A stretch of 64,000 nt of DNA from Flavobacteriia bacterium (GTDB lineage Bacteria; Bacteroidota; Bacteroidia; Flavobacteriales; Weeksellaceae): assembly GCA_019455045.1 (NCBI GenBank), contig JACFND010000003.1, positions 19,649 through 83,648 on the forward strand, given 5' to 3'. The number at the start of each line of letters is the position of its first letter. Positions within the stretch are counted from its first letter, which is position 1. Positions 17,698-27,402 of this stretch are shown here, in pieces. Below the pieces are notes generated by a model that searched no databases, was not told where the DNA came from, and was given only the letters and a program-made list of their open reading frames with translations. A program made the position numbers and the translations under genes.

Positions 17698-18981
17698 TTG
17701 TTCGAAAAAGGCACAAACCAATACACAAACGAGTTTCTGGAAGAAAGCGCGACTTCGATCCGAAGCTGGCTGAGCGGAATTTTGTCAGATACTTCTTTTT
17801 CGTTTTTGCTGCCGGTGTTGGAAATCGGATTTTGGCTGCTGATTCTTGTTGCGTTTGATTTTGTACTTCAAAAAATCTCAGGTTTTATTTTGAGAATGCT
17901 GCTCAAAAATTCAAAACTCAAATGGACGAGGATGTTTTACAAACACAAAGTCTTCAGAGCGCTTGTCCATTTCTTTACCATCAGTCTGCTGATTTCGGTC
18001 AATCCGCATGTATTCCAAAAATATGCGGGAATCGATAAAATTTCTGATAAATTAATCGGACTGCTGATCATTATTCTGTTTATCATGTTCATATTCAGAC
18101 TGATCGACGCAATTATAGCCGTCAATGATGACGACGAAGAAAAGACTTATTCAAAAATCGGATTCAGAACTTTTGCACAATTGACAAAAGTATTTGTGGT
18201 TTTTTTTGGTGTGCTTGCGTTTGTTGCCACCCTGATCGATGTTGAACTCAGCAAAATTTTTACCGTACTCGGTGCGCTGACAGCGGTGGTGCTGCTGATT
18301 TTTCGCGATTCGATTCTCGGATTTATTTCGGGTGTTCAGATTTCATCTTCAAAAACGATTAAAATCGACGACTGGATTTCGGTTTCAAAATATAATCTGG
18401 AGGGAATTGTAAAAGAGATCAATCTGACGGTGACAAAGATTGAAAAATTTGACAAAACAATTTCCACCATCCCGACTTATGATCTGGTTTCATCGGAAGT
18501 GATCAATCATTCGTGGATGTCGGAAACCAATACCAGAAGGATCAAAAGAGCAATCGTATTCAATGTGAATTCATTCAAATTCTGCGATCATGAGATGCTC
18601 AGAAAATTTGAAAAAATCGATTTGATCAGCGACTATATCCGACAAAAAGAAGATGAGATCAAAACCATCAATCAAAATGTTCAAAATCCTGAACTGATCA
18701 TCAACGGAAGACAGCTGACCAATATGGGAACCTTCAGGATTTATGCCCAAAAATATCTGGAAAGCAGAGATGATATTTCAAAAAACGACACACTCGTCGT
18801 CAGACAGCTGCAGCAGACTTCTATCGGAATGCCGCTCGAAATTTACTGTTTTGCAAACGATTCAAAATTTGCCGTTTTTGAAAGAATACAGTCGGATGTG
18901 TTTGATCATCTGATTACCGCCAGTAAAGAATTCGGGCTCGAAGTTTCTCAACCCTTTGTAATCAATCAAAACAATGACTAA
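17698..18981 (+). CDS. mechanosensitive channel, YbdG/MscS family
   Basis: The protein has four to five membrane helices in the first 220 residues and an MscS cytoplasmic domain. The segment FDKTISTIPTYDLVSSEVINHSW and the following ETNTRRIKRAI closely resemble YbdG-type channels, which open under osmotic downshift. I chose the TTG at 17698 (427 residues) because the -7 box at 17675-17682 overlaps the frame upstream; the ATG at 17650 would give 443 residues. The stop overlaps pdxJ by eight bases. Confidence 0.85.
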   Translation: MFEKGTNQYTNEFLEESATSIRSWLSGILSDTSFSFLLPVLEIGFWLLILVAFDFVLQKISGFILRMLLKNSKLKWTRMFYKHKVFRALVHFFTISLLISVNPHVFQKYAGIDKISDKLIGLLIIILFIMFIFRLIDAIIAVNDDDEEKTYSKIGFRTFAQLTKVFVVFFGVLAFVATLIDVELSKIFTVLGALTAVVLLIFRDSILGFISGVQISSSKTIKIDDWISVSKYNLEGIVKEINLTVTKIEKFDKTISTIPTYDLVSSEVINHSWMSETNTRRIKRAIVFNVNSFKFCDHEMLRKFEKIDLISDYIRQKEDEIKTINQNVQNPELIINGRQLTNMGTFRIYAQKYLESRDDISKNDTLVVRQLQQTSIGMPLEIYCFANDSKFAVFERIQSDVFDHLITASKEFGLEVSQPFVINQNND

Positions 18982-19702
18982 ACTAAGCATTAACATCAAT
19001 AAAATCGCCACCATCAGAAATGCAAGAGGCGGCGATACACCCAATGTGAAAGAAGCCGCGGTCAAAGCTCAGGAATTCGGTGCTCAGGGAATTACGGTTC
19101 ATCCGAGACCGGACGAAAGACATATCCGTTACAGCGATGTTTATGAAATCAAACCGATCATCACCACAGAGTTCAATATCGAAGGAAATCCGGTCAAAAA
19201 ATTTATCGATCTGGTGCTTGATGTGAAACCCGATCAGGTTACACTGGTGCCCGATTCGGTTGATGCTATCACTTCAAATGCAGGCTGGGACACGATTAAA
19301 AATCAGTCTTTTCTGACCGAAGTGATTTCCGAATTCAAAAAAAACGGCATCAGAACTTCGATCTTTCTGGATCCGAATCCAAAACTGATTGAATCAGCCG
19401 CCAAAACCGGAACCGACCGGATTGAGCTTTATACCGAAGCATTTGCGATTGAATATTCAAAAGGAAATTTAAACGGAATCAAAGCTTACAGAGAAACTTC
19501 CGACGAAGCGCTCAAAGCCGGACTGGAACTGAATGCCGGGCATGACCTGAGTCTTGACAACCTGAGTTATTTTATTGAACAGATACCCGAAATTGCAGAG
19601 GTTTCAATCGGTCACGCACTGATTTCCGATGCGGTCTATATGGGATTTGAAAATACGATTCAGGCTTATTTGAAAAGGATAGAAAAGGCGCAGCAGAATT
19701 GA
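18974..19702 (+). CDS. pdxJ: pyridoxine 5'-phosphate synthase
   Basis: PdxJ condenses 1-deoxyxylulose 5-phosphate with 3-amino-2-oxopropyl phosphate to make pyridoxine phosphate. The 242-residue TIM barrel has the family segments LSININKIATIRNARGG, GITVHPRPDERHI, QVTLVPD and AGHDLSLDNL. Length is typical. It overlaps the end of the upstream channel gene by eight bases (ATGACTAA), so expression is probably coupled, though the functions are unrelated. Confidence 0.96.
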   Translation: MTKLSININKIATIRNARGGDTPNVKEAAVKAQEFGAQGITVHPRPDERHIRYSDVYEIKPIITTEFNIEGNPVKKFIDLVLDVKPDQVTLVPDSVDAITSNAGWDTIKNQSFLTEVISEFKKNGIRTSIFLDPNPKLIESAAKTGTDRIELYTEAFAIEYSKGNLNGIKAYRETSDEALKAGLELNAGHDLSLDNLSYFIEQIPEIAEVSIGHALISDAVYMGFENTIQAYLKRIEKAQQN

Positions 19703-19728
19703 GTTGTATTTTTTAATTTCTAAATTTG
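19699..19728 (+). promoter_or_regulatory. promoter of alpha/beta hydrolase gene
   Basis: TTG at 19699-19701, a 19-base spacer and TAAATTTG at 19721-19728 form a complete Bacteroidota -33/-7 promoter. The hydrolase ATG follows 22 bases later. Confidence 0.65.
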
Positions 19729-19750
19729 CCATCATTCCAACAATTTTCAA

Positions 19751-20524
19751 ATGTCAGAAATTCTACACAGCAAAATAACAGGCAATCATCCGAAGCATTT
19801 TTTAATTCTTCACGGTCTTTTTGGTCAGTCGGATAATTTTGGAACGCTTGCAAAACATTTTTCGAAATATTATACGGTTCACGCAATCGATTTGAGGAAT
19901 CACGGCCGGAGTTTTCATTCGGACGATATGAGTTTTAAGGCGATGGCGGACGATATACTGAATTATCTCGATTATCATCAGATTCATCAATGTTATCTGT
20001 TGGGTCATTCGCTGGGCGGAAGGGCTGTGATCGAATTTTCATATCTGCATCCCGAAAGACTTGAAAAACTGATTGTTGCCGACATTGCGCCAAAAGCTTA
20101 TCCGCCGCATCATCAGGGAATTTTTAAAGGATTGAACTCGGTTGATTTTGATAAAGTTCAAAAAAGAACAGACGTGGATGAGGTTTTAAAAAATTATATA
20201 CCCGAATATTCGGTTCGACAGTTTTTGCTGAAAAATGTATATGTGCGTGAAAACGGGAAATACGGTTTTCGGTTCAATCTGAAGGTGCTGACCCATTGGT
20301 ATGACGAAATGATCGAACACGAAATGACCGACGGGAGATTTGAAAAACCGACAATGTTTCTGAGAGGCGAAAAATCAGGCTATATTTTGGACAGCGATTT
20401 TGATCTGATTTACGGCAGATTTCCGAATGCAGTGATCAAAACCGTCTCAAATTCGGGTCATTGGCTGCATGCCGAGAATCCAAAAGACTTTTTTGATTAT
20501 ATCGTCGAATTTCTGGGCAAATAA
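19751..20524 (+). CDS. alpha/beta-fold hydrolase (YbfF-like esterase)
   Basis: The 257-residue protein is an alpha/beta hydrolase. It has the oxyanion segment LILHGLFGQSDNFGTLAKHF, the nucleophile elbow GHSLGG (Ser), and a C-terminal His in NSGHWLHAENP. The early part resembles the esterase YbfF. The substrate is not known. It has its own promoter and stands alone between pdxJ and the DoxX gene. Confidence 0.88.
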   Translation: MSEILHSKITGNHPKHFLILHGLFGQSDNFGTLAKHFSKYYTVHAIDLRNHGRSFHSDDMSFKAMADDILNYLDYHQIHQCYLLGHSLGGRAVIEFSYLHPERLEKLIVADIAPKAYPPHHQGIFKGLNSVDFDKVQKRTDVDEVLKNYIPEYSVRQFLLKNVYVRENGKYGFRFNLKVLTHWYDEMIEHEMTDGRFEKPTMFLRGEKSGYILDSDFDLIYGRFPNAVIKTVSNSGHWLHAENPKDFFDYIVEFLGK

Positions 20525-20596
20525 TATTTCCAGCGCTCCGATTTTAAACAGCTGATTCAAATTAATTTTTATCTTTATTGACTAAAAATTATTTTT

Positions 20597-21031
20597 ATGA
20601 AATCAGAATTTTTATTTTCATCCGGCTCATCCGCATCAAGAGTGGATCTTGCCAGTTTGATCTTAAGACTGGTCGTAGCCAGCTCGGTACTGTACGGTCA
20701 CGGTCTGTTTAAATTCCAAAAAGTTCTTTCAGGCGGTGATATTGAATTTGTCAATTTTTTGGGCTTGGGTATGAAAACCACCTTTATCATTGTGATGTTT
20801 GCAGAATTCATTTGTGCTACAATGGTGGTGATTGGTTTGTTCACCCGAATTGCGCTGATTCCGCTTCTAATCAATATGGCATATATTGTATTTGTAGTTC
20901 ACAAAGCAGATGATTTTGGAAGCAAAGAATTACCGCTTATTTATCTTGCAGTTTGGTTTGCACTGTTTATGCTCGGCCCGGGAAAATATTCGTTGGACCG
21001 AATGATTCGAAGCAGAAAAAATACAGTCTGA
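20597..21031 (+). CDS. DoxX family membrane protein
   Basis: The 144-residue protein has four membrane helices and the DoxX family layout, with LILRLVVASSVLYGHGLFKF at the start and FALFMLGPGKYSLDRMI near the end. DoxX-like proteins are quinone-linked or of unknown function; none can be assigned here. It ends 13 bases before a bidirectional terminator shared with the convergent T9SS gene. Confidence 0.87.
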   Translation: MKSEFLFSSGSSASRVDLASLILRLVVASSVLYGHGLFKFQKVLSGGDIEFVNFLGLGMKTTFIIVMFAEFICATMVVIGLFTRIALIPLLINMAYIVFVVHKADDFGSKELPLIYLAVWFALFMLGPGKYSLDRMIRSRKNTV

Positions 21032-21044
21032 AAAAAATGAATCC

Positions 21045-21080
21045 AAAAAAATCCCGCTCTTTTTTGAAGCGGGATTTTTT
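21045..21080. terminator. bidirectional intrinsic terminator
   Basis: A 13-bp perfect stem AAAAAATCCCGCT/AGCGGGATTTTTT with a 10-base loop lies between two convergent genes. Both strands carry a T run, so it can stop transcription from either side. Confidence 0.92.
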
Positions 21081-21097
21081 ATATCTCAAGCTTAAGA

Positions 21098-22450
21098 TTA
21101 TTTCTTAACAGCTTTTCTTACTGTGGTCTTGCCTTCTGCAGTAACTTTCACCACATAAACTCCTTTTGCAAGTCCGCTTACATTCAGTTGGAATGAGTTG
21201 TTTCCTTCTGCTTTTTGAATCAGCTGACCGTTCATATTGAAGATTTCAACCACCGCGTTTCCTTTGGTAACAAAGTTTGCAGTATTGTTCCAAACGGTTG
21301 TCATCACTATCTCTGAAGCAGTCAGATCACTGACACCCAATACATTGGTAACATCTGTCAGGAATACCTGAATGGTGGAATTGAATCTGCCGCCAAAACC
21401 GAAGATTGCAACCGGAGCAGAAGGAATCGGCTGGCCGATGATCGGAATATCAAAGATCTGGGTTCTTCCTTCAACATCATAAGTGCCGTCGGTTACCGGA
21501 TATCCTTTACCGTTTTGGAAAGTACCGTCACCGCCTTCAGTATCTGAAATGGTCACATTGTTGATTGCGATGTACTCGCTTTCATAAGCAGTCGGGTTTG
21601 CCAGATAATCTGACAAAGAAACCAGCTGATAGTTTACTGGATTTCCTGAAGAAACCGCAGCTTCACCTGCCTCAGTCGGCACGAATTGAAGAAGACCGTT
21701 GTAGTCAACCAATGAACCGGTGATGTTTTTAATTTTGTCGCCCACTTCATAATCGTCGCCCAATTTTCCGGCAGCGTCGTCAATCAGAACACCTCCGGTA
21801 TTGTCCTGGATATATTTCTGATGTCTGTTTGAAATTTTATAAGTCAGAAGCGCTTCACCGGTCAGCTTGTACACCTGACCGCCCACAACACCTGCTCTCA
21901 ATTCTGCAATTGTAGCAACCTCGGTAACTTCAACTTCTCCGCCTTCTGACAGATATGCATTGTCAATCAGCACACCGTCTTCCGCAGCTGTATTTCTTAC
22001 TGAGAAAACAATTTCAACTCCGGTAACGTCAACATCGGTTTCAAATACATAAGTAATTTTCTGCCATGAACTGTTCACGGTGGTGTATGGTGTATAAGTT
22101 GCAAAACCGCTTCCTGAAGAATCCGGATTACCGTTGTAAAACGAATTTCTCACCTCACCCGATCCCTTTGCATAAAAAGTCAGTGTGTAAGTTGAATTCG
22201 GGTTCAGGTTGTAACCTTGAGAAGTAAATCTTTTGTGTCCGCTGGCATCGTTGATCAGCTCAACTGATTTTGAACCGTCCTGAGCATCTGATGATTCAAG
22301 AATTTTTGACTGTGCAATATTGGTTTTTGAACCATTCCAAAAATCAGGAAGACCACCTGTCCAGTTTTCGAAACTTCCGTTTTGCAAAATGTTTTGAGCA
22401 CCCAAAAACATTGAAGCACTCAAGAAAAGCAATGTAAAAATTTGTTTCAT
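21098..22450 (-). CDS. T9SS-secreted protein with carbohydrate-binding-like and OB-fold domains
   Basis: The 450-residue protein has a signal peptide (MKQIFTLLFLSASMFLGAQ), a jelly-roll domain like CBM4/9 (about residues 20-165, ILQNGSFENW and LIDNAYLSE), an OB-fold/DUF5689-like domain (about 175-365, GQVYKLTGEALLTYK and YIQDNTGGVLIDD), and a type A C-terminal sorting domain (last 75 residues, VEIFNMNGQLIQKAEG and LAKGVYVVKVTAEGK). The tail shows export by the type IX secretion system. No catalytic domain is recognisable. Confidence 0.85.
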   Translation of the reverse strand: MKQIFTLLFLSASMFLGAQNILQNGSFENWTGGLPDFWNGSKTNIAQSKILESSDAQDGSKSVELINDASGHKRFTSQGYNLNPNSTYTLTFYAKGSGEVRNSFYNGNPDSSGSGFATYTPYTTVNSSWQKITYVFETDVDVTGVEIVFSVRNTAAEDGVLIDNAYLSEGGEVEVTEVATIAELRAGVVGGQVYKLTGEALLTYKISNRHQKYIQDNTGGVLIDDAAGKLGDDYEVGDKIKNITGSLVDYNGLLQFVPTEAGEAAVSSGNPVNYQLVSLSDYLANPTAYESEYIAINNVTISDTEGGDGTFQNGKGYPVTDGTYDVEGRTQIFDIPIIGQPIPSAPVAIFGFGGRFNSTIQVFLTDVTNVLGVSDLTASEIVMTTVWNNTANFVTKGNAVVEIFNMNGQLIQKAEGNNSFQLNVSGLAKGVYVVKVTAEGKTTVRKAVKK

Positions 22451-22479
22451 GATTGTTATTCGTTTATTTTTTAATGCTG

Positions 22480-22487
22480 CAAAGTTA
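22480..22487 (-). promoter_or_regulatory. -7 element of T9SS protein gene
   Basis: TAACTTTG on the minus strand matches TAnnTTTG, 29 bases before the ATG. Confidence 0.5.
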
Positions 22488-22555
22488 AGATTTTCTGCTG
22501 ATTCTTTTGTTACATTACTGTTAAATCAAAAACCATTTTCAGAAACTTTAAACCA

Positions 22556-24958
22556 TTATCGGTCAGCCAGTCTGAGAATGTCACCAAAGACTCCTCTTGC
22601 GGTTACACCGGCACCCGCACCCGCACCCTGAATCACAATCGGATGTTCGCCGTAACTCTCGGTATAAATTTCAAAAATACTGTCAGAACCTTTCAGCTGA
22701 CCAAGCGCACTGTCGGACGGAACTTCAACCAGACGGGTTTCAAGCAGTCCTTTCTCCTGCTGCAGATCACCCGAAAGTTCACCGACATATCTCAATACCA
22801 TTCCCGCTTCAAGGTTTTTTTTGACAAGACCAAAATAATAATCGAGACCTTCCTTCTTTTCAAGAAATTCTTTGGTCGAAATCTGCTGCAATTCTTTTGG
22901 AATCAGATTCTGAATCCTGATTTCATCCCATTCATTTTTCAAATCCAGTTCTCTGGCAAGTACAAGAAGCTTCCGGCCGACATCGTTTCCGGACAGATCC
23001 TCTCTCGGATCGGGTTCTGTAAATCCGAGTTCGATCGCATCATCCAAAATCTCGCTGAGAGCAGCTTCATCCTTTGAAAAACGATTGAAAATATAACTCA
23101 GACTGCCCGAAAAAACACCTCTGATCCTGGTGATGTTTTCACCCGAAAGATGCAGCAGTTTGATGGTGTCAATCAGCGGAAGACCAGCGCCCACATTGGT
23201 TTCGTACAGATATTCCTTATGATTTAATTTCAAACTTTCTCTCAGCTTTTTGTAAAATTCATAATCAACCGTATTTGCGATTTTGTTTGATGAAATCAAA
23301 TCAAAACCGTTTTCTATTAGACGGATATAATTTTTTGTAAATGCTTTTGAAGCAGTATTGTCAACCGCAATCAGATTTTCGAGATGATGTTCGTCCGAAA
23401 ACCGGATGATGTCTTCAATTGTGTAATTTCCTCCTTCAATTTCAATTCTTGATTTCCAGTCTTTTCCGATTCCGTTTTCGTCCAGCAATATCTTTTTTGA
23501 ATTTGCAATTCCAAAAATATTCAGCCTGATGTTTTTCTTTTTTTCAATTTTTTCAACCGATTCCAGAATCTGACCGATCAGCGCATTGCCCACGTTTCCG
23601 TGTCCGAACAAAACCAGATTGACCGTTTTTGAAATTCCGAAAATCTGTCCGTGAATCACATTCAAAGCTTTTTTCGACTGTTCTTTTTCAACCACCAGAC
23701 TGACGTTTTTTCCGGTCACCGCATTGCTGAAAAGTATCGGAATGATTTTATTTTTGACCAGAGCAGAATATGCTTTGTCAAAACTGCTCAAATCCTGACC
23801 GACGATTGAAATTACCGCAATGTCTTTTCGAATCGAAATCCGATCGACATCACCGCTGTCAAAATCTTTTTTAAATTCATTTTGCAGTGCATTGGCGGCT
23901 TTCTCAGCATCTTTCTCGGAAACGATAAAGCCGATTCCTCTTTCTGAAGTCCCCTGTGCAATCAGACCGACACTCACATTTTCTTTTGCCAAAACACCAA
24001 AAATCCTTCCGTCGATTCCCGATTTCCCAAGCAGTCCCTGACCGTTCAGCCGGATCAGTGCAACTTCGGACTGAAGCGAAAGCGAACGGATTCCTTCCTG
24101 AGTCGGTTTTTCAGAAATCAGGGTTCCTTTTTCGTCCGGTTTCAGCGTGTTCAAAATCCGAATCGGAATTTTGTTTTCAACCAGCGGCTGAATCGTTTTT
24201 GAATGAAGAATCGAAGCACCGAAATTTGCAAGCTCATTCGCATCTTCATAACTCAGCCGGTCGATTTTCCGGGAATTTCTCACCCAATCCGGGTTGGCTG
24301 TAAAAATGCCGTCCACATGGGTGTAATTCCGCAATTCTTTTGCTTTTACAAATTTGGCAAGCAGCGCAGCCGAATAATTGCTGCCGCTTCTGCCGAGCGT
24401 CACCGTATCTCCTTTCTGGGTCGATGCTATAAATCCGCTGACAACCGGAATTGAATTTTTGTCAAATTTTGAAAACAGTTCTTTGGTTTTGAGTGCTGAT
24501 TTCTGTTCATCCGCAACTGCATTTCCGTAATTTTCATCTGCCAGAAAGATCTTTCGGCTGTCAACCGGAATCGCGTTGATATTTCTTTTTGAAAACTGTT
24601 CCGAAAGGACTTTGATCGAAATCAGCTCGCCCTGCGCCAAAACCAGATCTCTGATTTTCGGACTGTAATCTGCAATCAGAGAAACTCCTTCAAACAGTTT
24701 TTGAAGCAGTCCGAATTCTTCTGTCAGATCGGTTTCCAAATGATACGGCCGGCTTTTGAATTCTTCAAATGCAGCAACATAACCGTTTTGTTTTTTTGCT
24801 TTTTCAAAGATTTTTTCAAGCGTATCGGTTGTATCTCCGATGGCAGAAACCACCACCGCAATTTTTTCATTTTTTGATTGATTCCGGACGATCCGGATTG
24901 CATTATCAAAACCATGATCAGACGCAAGTGATCTTCCTCCAAATTTGATGATTTTCAT
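22556..24958 (-). CDS. thrA: bifunctional aspartate kinase/homoserine dehydrogenase I
   Basis: The enzyme catalyses the first and third steps from aspartate to homoserine. The 800-residue protein has an aspartokinase domain (KFGGRSLAS, GRSGSNYSAALLA), two ACT regulatory domains in the middle (about residues 300-440), and a homoserine dehydrogenase domain with the NAD(P)-binding LFGHGNVG and the segment GVFSGSLSYIFNRF. It is the last gene of the metY-metX-thrA operon, 29 bases after metX, and so supplies homoserine for methionine synthesis. A second aspartokinase (lysC) lies at 58.7-59.9 kb. Confidence 0.96.
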   Translation of the reverse strand: MKIIKFGGRSLASDHGFDNAIRIVRNQSKNEKIAVVVSAIGDTTDTLEKIFEKAKKQNGYVAAFEEFKSRPYHLETDLTEEFGLLQKLFEGVSLIADYSPKIRDLVLAQGELISIKVLSEQFSKRNINAIPVDSRKIFLADENYGNAVADEQKSALKTKELFSKFDKNSIPVVSGFIASTQKGDTVTLGRSGSNYSAALLAKFVKAKELRNYTHVDGIFTANPDWVRNSRKIDRLSYEDANELANFGASILHSKTIQPLVENKIPIRILNTLKPDEKGTLISEKPTQEGIRSLSLQSEVALIRLNGQGLLGKSGIDGRIFGVLAKENVSVGLIAQGTSERGIGFIVSEKDAEKAANALQNEFKKDFDSGDVDRISIRKDIAVISIVGQDLSSFDKAYSALVKNKIIPILFSNAVTGKNVSLVVEKEQSKKALNVIHGQIFGISKTVNLVLFGHGNVGNALIGQILESVEKIEKKKNIRLNIFGIANSKKILLDENGIGKDWKSRIEIEGGNYTIEDIIRFSDEHHLENLIAVDNTASKAFTKNYIRLIENGFDLISSNKIANTVDYEFYKKLRESLKLNHKEYLYETNVGAGLPLIDTIKLLHLSGENITRIRGVFSGSLSYIFNRFSKDEAALSEILDDAIELGFTEPDPREDLSGNDVGRKLLVLARELDLKNEWDEIRIQNLIPKELQQISTKEFLEKKEGLDYYFGLVKKNLEAGMVLRYVGELSGDLQQEKGLLETRLVEVPSDSALGQLKGSDSIFEIYTESYGEHPIVIQGAGAGAGVTARGVFGDILRLADR

Positions 24959-24987
24959 TTTTTCTGTTTTTTAATTTAATTTTTTCT

Positions 24988-26013
24988 TCATGCCGAATGC
25001 AGTGCTGCGATCCTGGTTTTCCTGATTTCAGAAATTTTAGTTCCGGCTGAAAAAATTTCTTTCAAAATCGATGACAGTTGTTCATATTCGATCAGAAATG
25101 CATCATGACCGTGAACCGATGAAATCTCGTGATAACCGATATTGTATTTATTTCTTCTGATCAGTCGGTAGATTTCCTTCTGTTCTTCTTTTGTAAACAT
25201 ATAATCGGTTTCGACCGCAACCAGATGGATTTTGGACTGACTGACTTTTGAAAAATTTAAAATTTCTTCTTCGGTCAGATCCTCACCGATGGTTTTCAGC
25301 AGATGATTCATCAGTTTGTAGGCATCCAATGAAAAGCGGTTTTTCAATGCTTTGCCGTGATAATTCAACCAGCTTTCAACCGCATATTGATTTTCTTCCG
25401 GTTGAAATTTTCGATTGAATTTCAGATCAAAAGAAACCGGTGTCCGATAAAGAAGCATTGCATGTTTTCTTGCGGTTTCAATCGGATTTTCAGAATGATT
25501 CAGAATTTCATCCTGAACCAGTACATTTCCGATCAGCCAATCCGAAGCCTTCAGACCGCAGGCAACCGGAATCAGATTTTCGATTGCATCCGGTTTTTGA
25601 AAAGCCATCTCCCAGGCAATGCTTCCGCCCAGACTTCCACCAATGGCAGCAAACAAATGATCGATTCCCAATTCATCAAGCGCTTTCCAATACAGGTCCG
25701 CAATGACTTTCACGGTCAGCAGCCGATAATCTGCATTCAGTCTGACCGGATCGGATCCAAAACCGTTTCCGGGCACATCAAATGCAATTACCGTATAATT
25801 TTCCAAACCGATTGTTTTTCCTTCACCGATCAGTTCTTTCCACCAGCCGTTCGGGCCGGCTGCTCCGCTGTTTCCGGTCAGTGCATGATTGACAAGCACC
25901 ACCGGCGCAGTATGGAGCGGCCGTCCAAAAAGCTGAAAACTCAAATCAAAATCATAAAAATTATCGTCAGACAGCCTGTAATTCCTGACTGTCACCGTTC
26001 TCAAACGATCCAT
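24988..26013 (-). CDS. metX: homoserine O-acetyltransferase-like alpha/beta hydrolase
   Basis: MetX activates homoserine by acylation, normally with acetyl-CoA. The protein has the family's VLVNHALTGNS, the nucleophile elbow AIGGSLGGSIAWEMA, and the His of the triad in SVHGHDAFLIEYEQL. I chose the ATG at 26013 (341 residues) over the one at 26043, because the second would overlap the metY end by 77 rather than 47 bases. Either start keeps the whole domain. Position between metY and thrA supports the assignment. Acetyl versus succinyl specificity cannot be read safely from sequence. Confidence 0.9.
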   Translation of the reverse strand: MDRLRTVTVRNYRLSDDNFYDFDLSFQLFGRPLHTAPVVLVNHALTGNSGAAGPNGWWKELIGEGKTIGLENYTVIAFDVPGNGFGSDPVRLNADYRLLTVKVIADLYWKALDELGIDHLFAAIGGSLGGSIAWEMAFQKPDAIENLIPVACGLKASDWLIGNVLVQDEILNHSENPIETARKHAMLLYRTPVSFDLKFNRKFQPEENQYAVESWLNYHGKALKNRFSLDAYKLMNHLLKTIGEDLTEEEILNFSKVSQSKIHLVAVETDYMFTKEEQKEIYRLIRRNKYNIGYHEISSVHGHDAFLIEYEQLSSILKEIFSAGTKISEIRKTRIAALHSA

Positions 26014-27298
26014 CTGTCTGTGTTTCCAATTGTTCAAATACATTTCTCAAATCATCAATCAAATCCTCCACATCTTCAAGCCCTACAGACAACCGGATCA
26101 GATCGGGTGTTACGCCAGTCGATCGCTGACTTTCCTCTGAAAGCTGCTGATGGGTGGTCGAAGCGGGATGGATAATCAGCGATTTTGAATCGCCGAAGTT
26201 GGCAAGCAGTGAAAACAGTCTGGCTTCATCCACCACTTTTTTGGCAGCGGCATAACCGCCTTTCAAACCAAAAGTCACGATACCGCTTTGTCCGTTGGGA
26301 AGAAAATGCTGAGCCGCTTCATAATAGCTGCTCGATTTCAATCCGGGATAATTCACCCAGGCAACCTCGTCCCGGCTTTCAAGCCATTCGGCAAGTTTGA
26401 GCGCATTTTCACTGTGTTTTTGAATTCTGATCGGCAATGTTTCCAATCCCTGAATAATCTGAAAGGAATTAAAAGGACTCAGTGCGCCGCCAAAATCTCT
26501 CAAACCTTCGATTCTGACTTTTGCGATAAATGCCGCATTTCCGAGTGCTTCATGATAAACCAGACCGTGATATCCGGGTGAAGGTTCGGTAAATTCAGGA
26601 AATTTTCCGTTGCTCCAGTCAAATTTTCCGGCATCGATGATTACGCCTCCCAAAGCGGTTCCGTTGCCCGAAATGTATTTGGTCAGCGAATGGATGACAA
26701 TATCGGCTCCGTGTTCGATCGGTCTGAACAGATAAGGCGAAAGCGCAGTATTGTCAACGATCAGCGGGATTCTGAACTCATGTGCAATTTCTGCAATCGC
26801 CCTTACATTCAGCAGATCGAGTTTCGGATTGCCCAAAGTTTCAGCAAAAATCGCTCTGGTGTTTTCACGAATCGAAGCCCTCAATGCTTTCAGATTATCC
26901 GGATCGACAAAACCGGTTTCGATACCGAATCTCGGCAAGGTCACGCTGAGCAGATTGTAGGTTCCGCCGTACAGACTGTTTGAAGAAACGATGTGGTCGC
27001 CGGCTCTCAAAAGCGTCAGCAGAGTTGTTGAAACCGCAGAGGCACCCGATGCCGTGGCAACTGCACCGATACCGCCTTCAAGTGCGGCAAGCCGCTGTTC
27101 AAGTACATCAGTCGTCGGATTGTTGAGCCGGGTGTAGATATAGCCCGGAATTGAAAGATTAAAAACATCTGCGGCATGATCCGCATTTTCAAACACATAA
27201 GAAACGGTCTGATAGATCGGCACAGCTCTGCTTCCTGCTGTTGCTTTGATGTCGTGGCCCGAATGAAGGGCGCTGGTTGAAAATTTTAAATTACTCAT
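25967..27298 (-). CDS. metY: O-acetylhomoserine sulfhydrylase (aminocarboxypropyltransferase)
   Basis: MetY joins sulfide to O-acetylhomoserine to give homocysteine with a PLP cofactor. The 443-residue protein belongs to the Cys/Met metabolism PLP family. It has the PLP lysine at Lys207 in HSLTKYISGNGT, the YTRLNNPTTDVLE segment, and SIIHP-type C-terminal motif (SLIIHPASTTHQQL). Length suits MetY rather than the shorter MetB/MetC. It is the first structural gene after two leader attenuators. Confidence 0.95.
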   Translation of the reverse strand: MSNLKFSTSALHSGHDIKATAGSRAVPIYQTVSYVFENADHAADVFNLSIPGYIYTRLNNPTTDVLEQRLAALEGGIGAVATASGASAVSTTLLTLLRAGDHIVSSNSLYGGTYNLLSVTLPRFGIETGFVDPDNLKALRASIRENTRAIFAETLGNPKLDLLNVRAIAEIAHEFRIPLIVDNTALSPYLFRPIEHGADIVIHSLTKYISGNGTALGGVIIDAGKFDWSNGKFPEFTEPSPGYHGLVYHEALGNAAFIAKVRIEGLRDFGGALSPFNSFQIIQGLETLPIRIQKHSENALKLAEWLESRDEVAWVNYPGLKSSSYYEAAQHFLPNGQSGIVTFGLKGGYAAAKKVVDEARLFSLLANFGDSKSLIIHPASTTHQQLSEESQRSTGVTPDLIRLSVGLEDVEDLIDDLRNVFEQLETQTDGSFENGDSQELQAV

Positions 27299-27333
27299 TG
27301 TTTAAAGATTTTAGAATTGTTAAAAATTTGATA

Positions 27334-27369
27334 TAAAAAAAGTCCCTCCGGTTTTTGCCGAAAGGACTT
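27334..27369 (-). terminator. proximal attenuator terminator upstream of metY
   Basis: A 12-bp stem AAGTCCTTTCGG/CCGGAGGGACTT (two G-U pairs) closes a 6-base loop and is followed by seven Ts. It lies 34 bases after the stop of leader peptide B and about 40 bases before metY, so a stop here would silence the operon. Confidence 0.85.
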
Positions 27370-27402
27370 CAAGTTTTGCTGTTTGTTTATTTTTTTACAG
27401 AC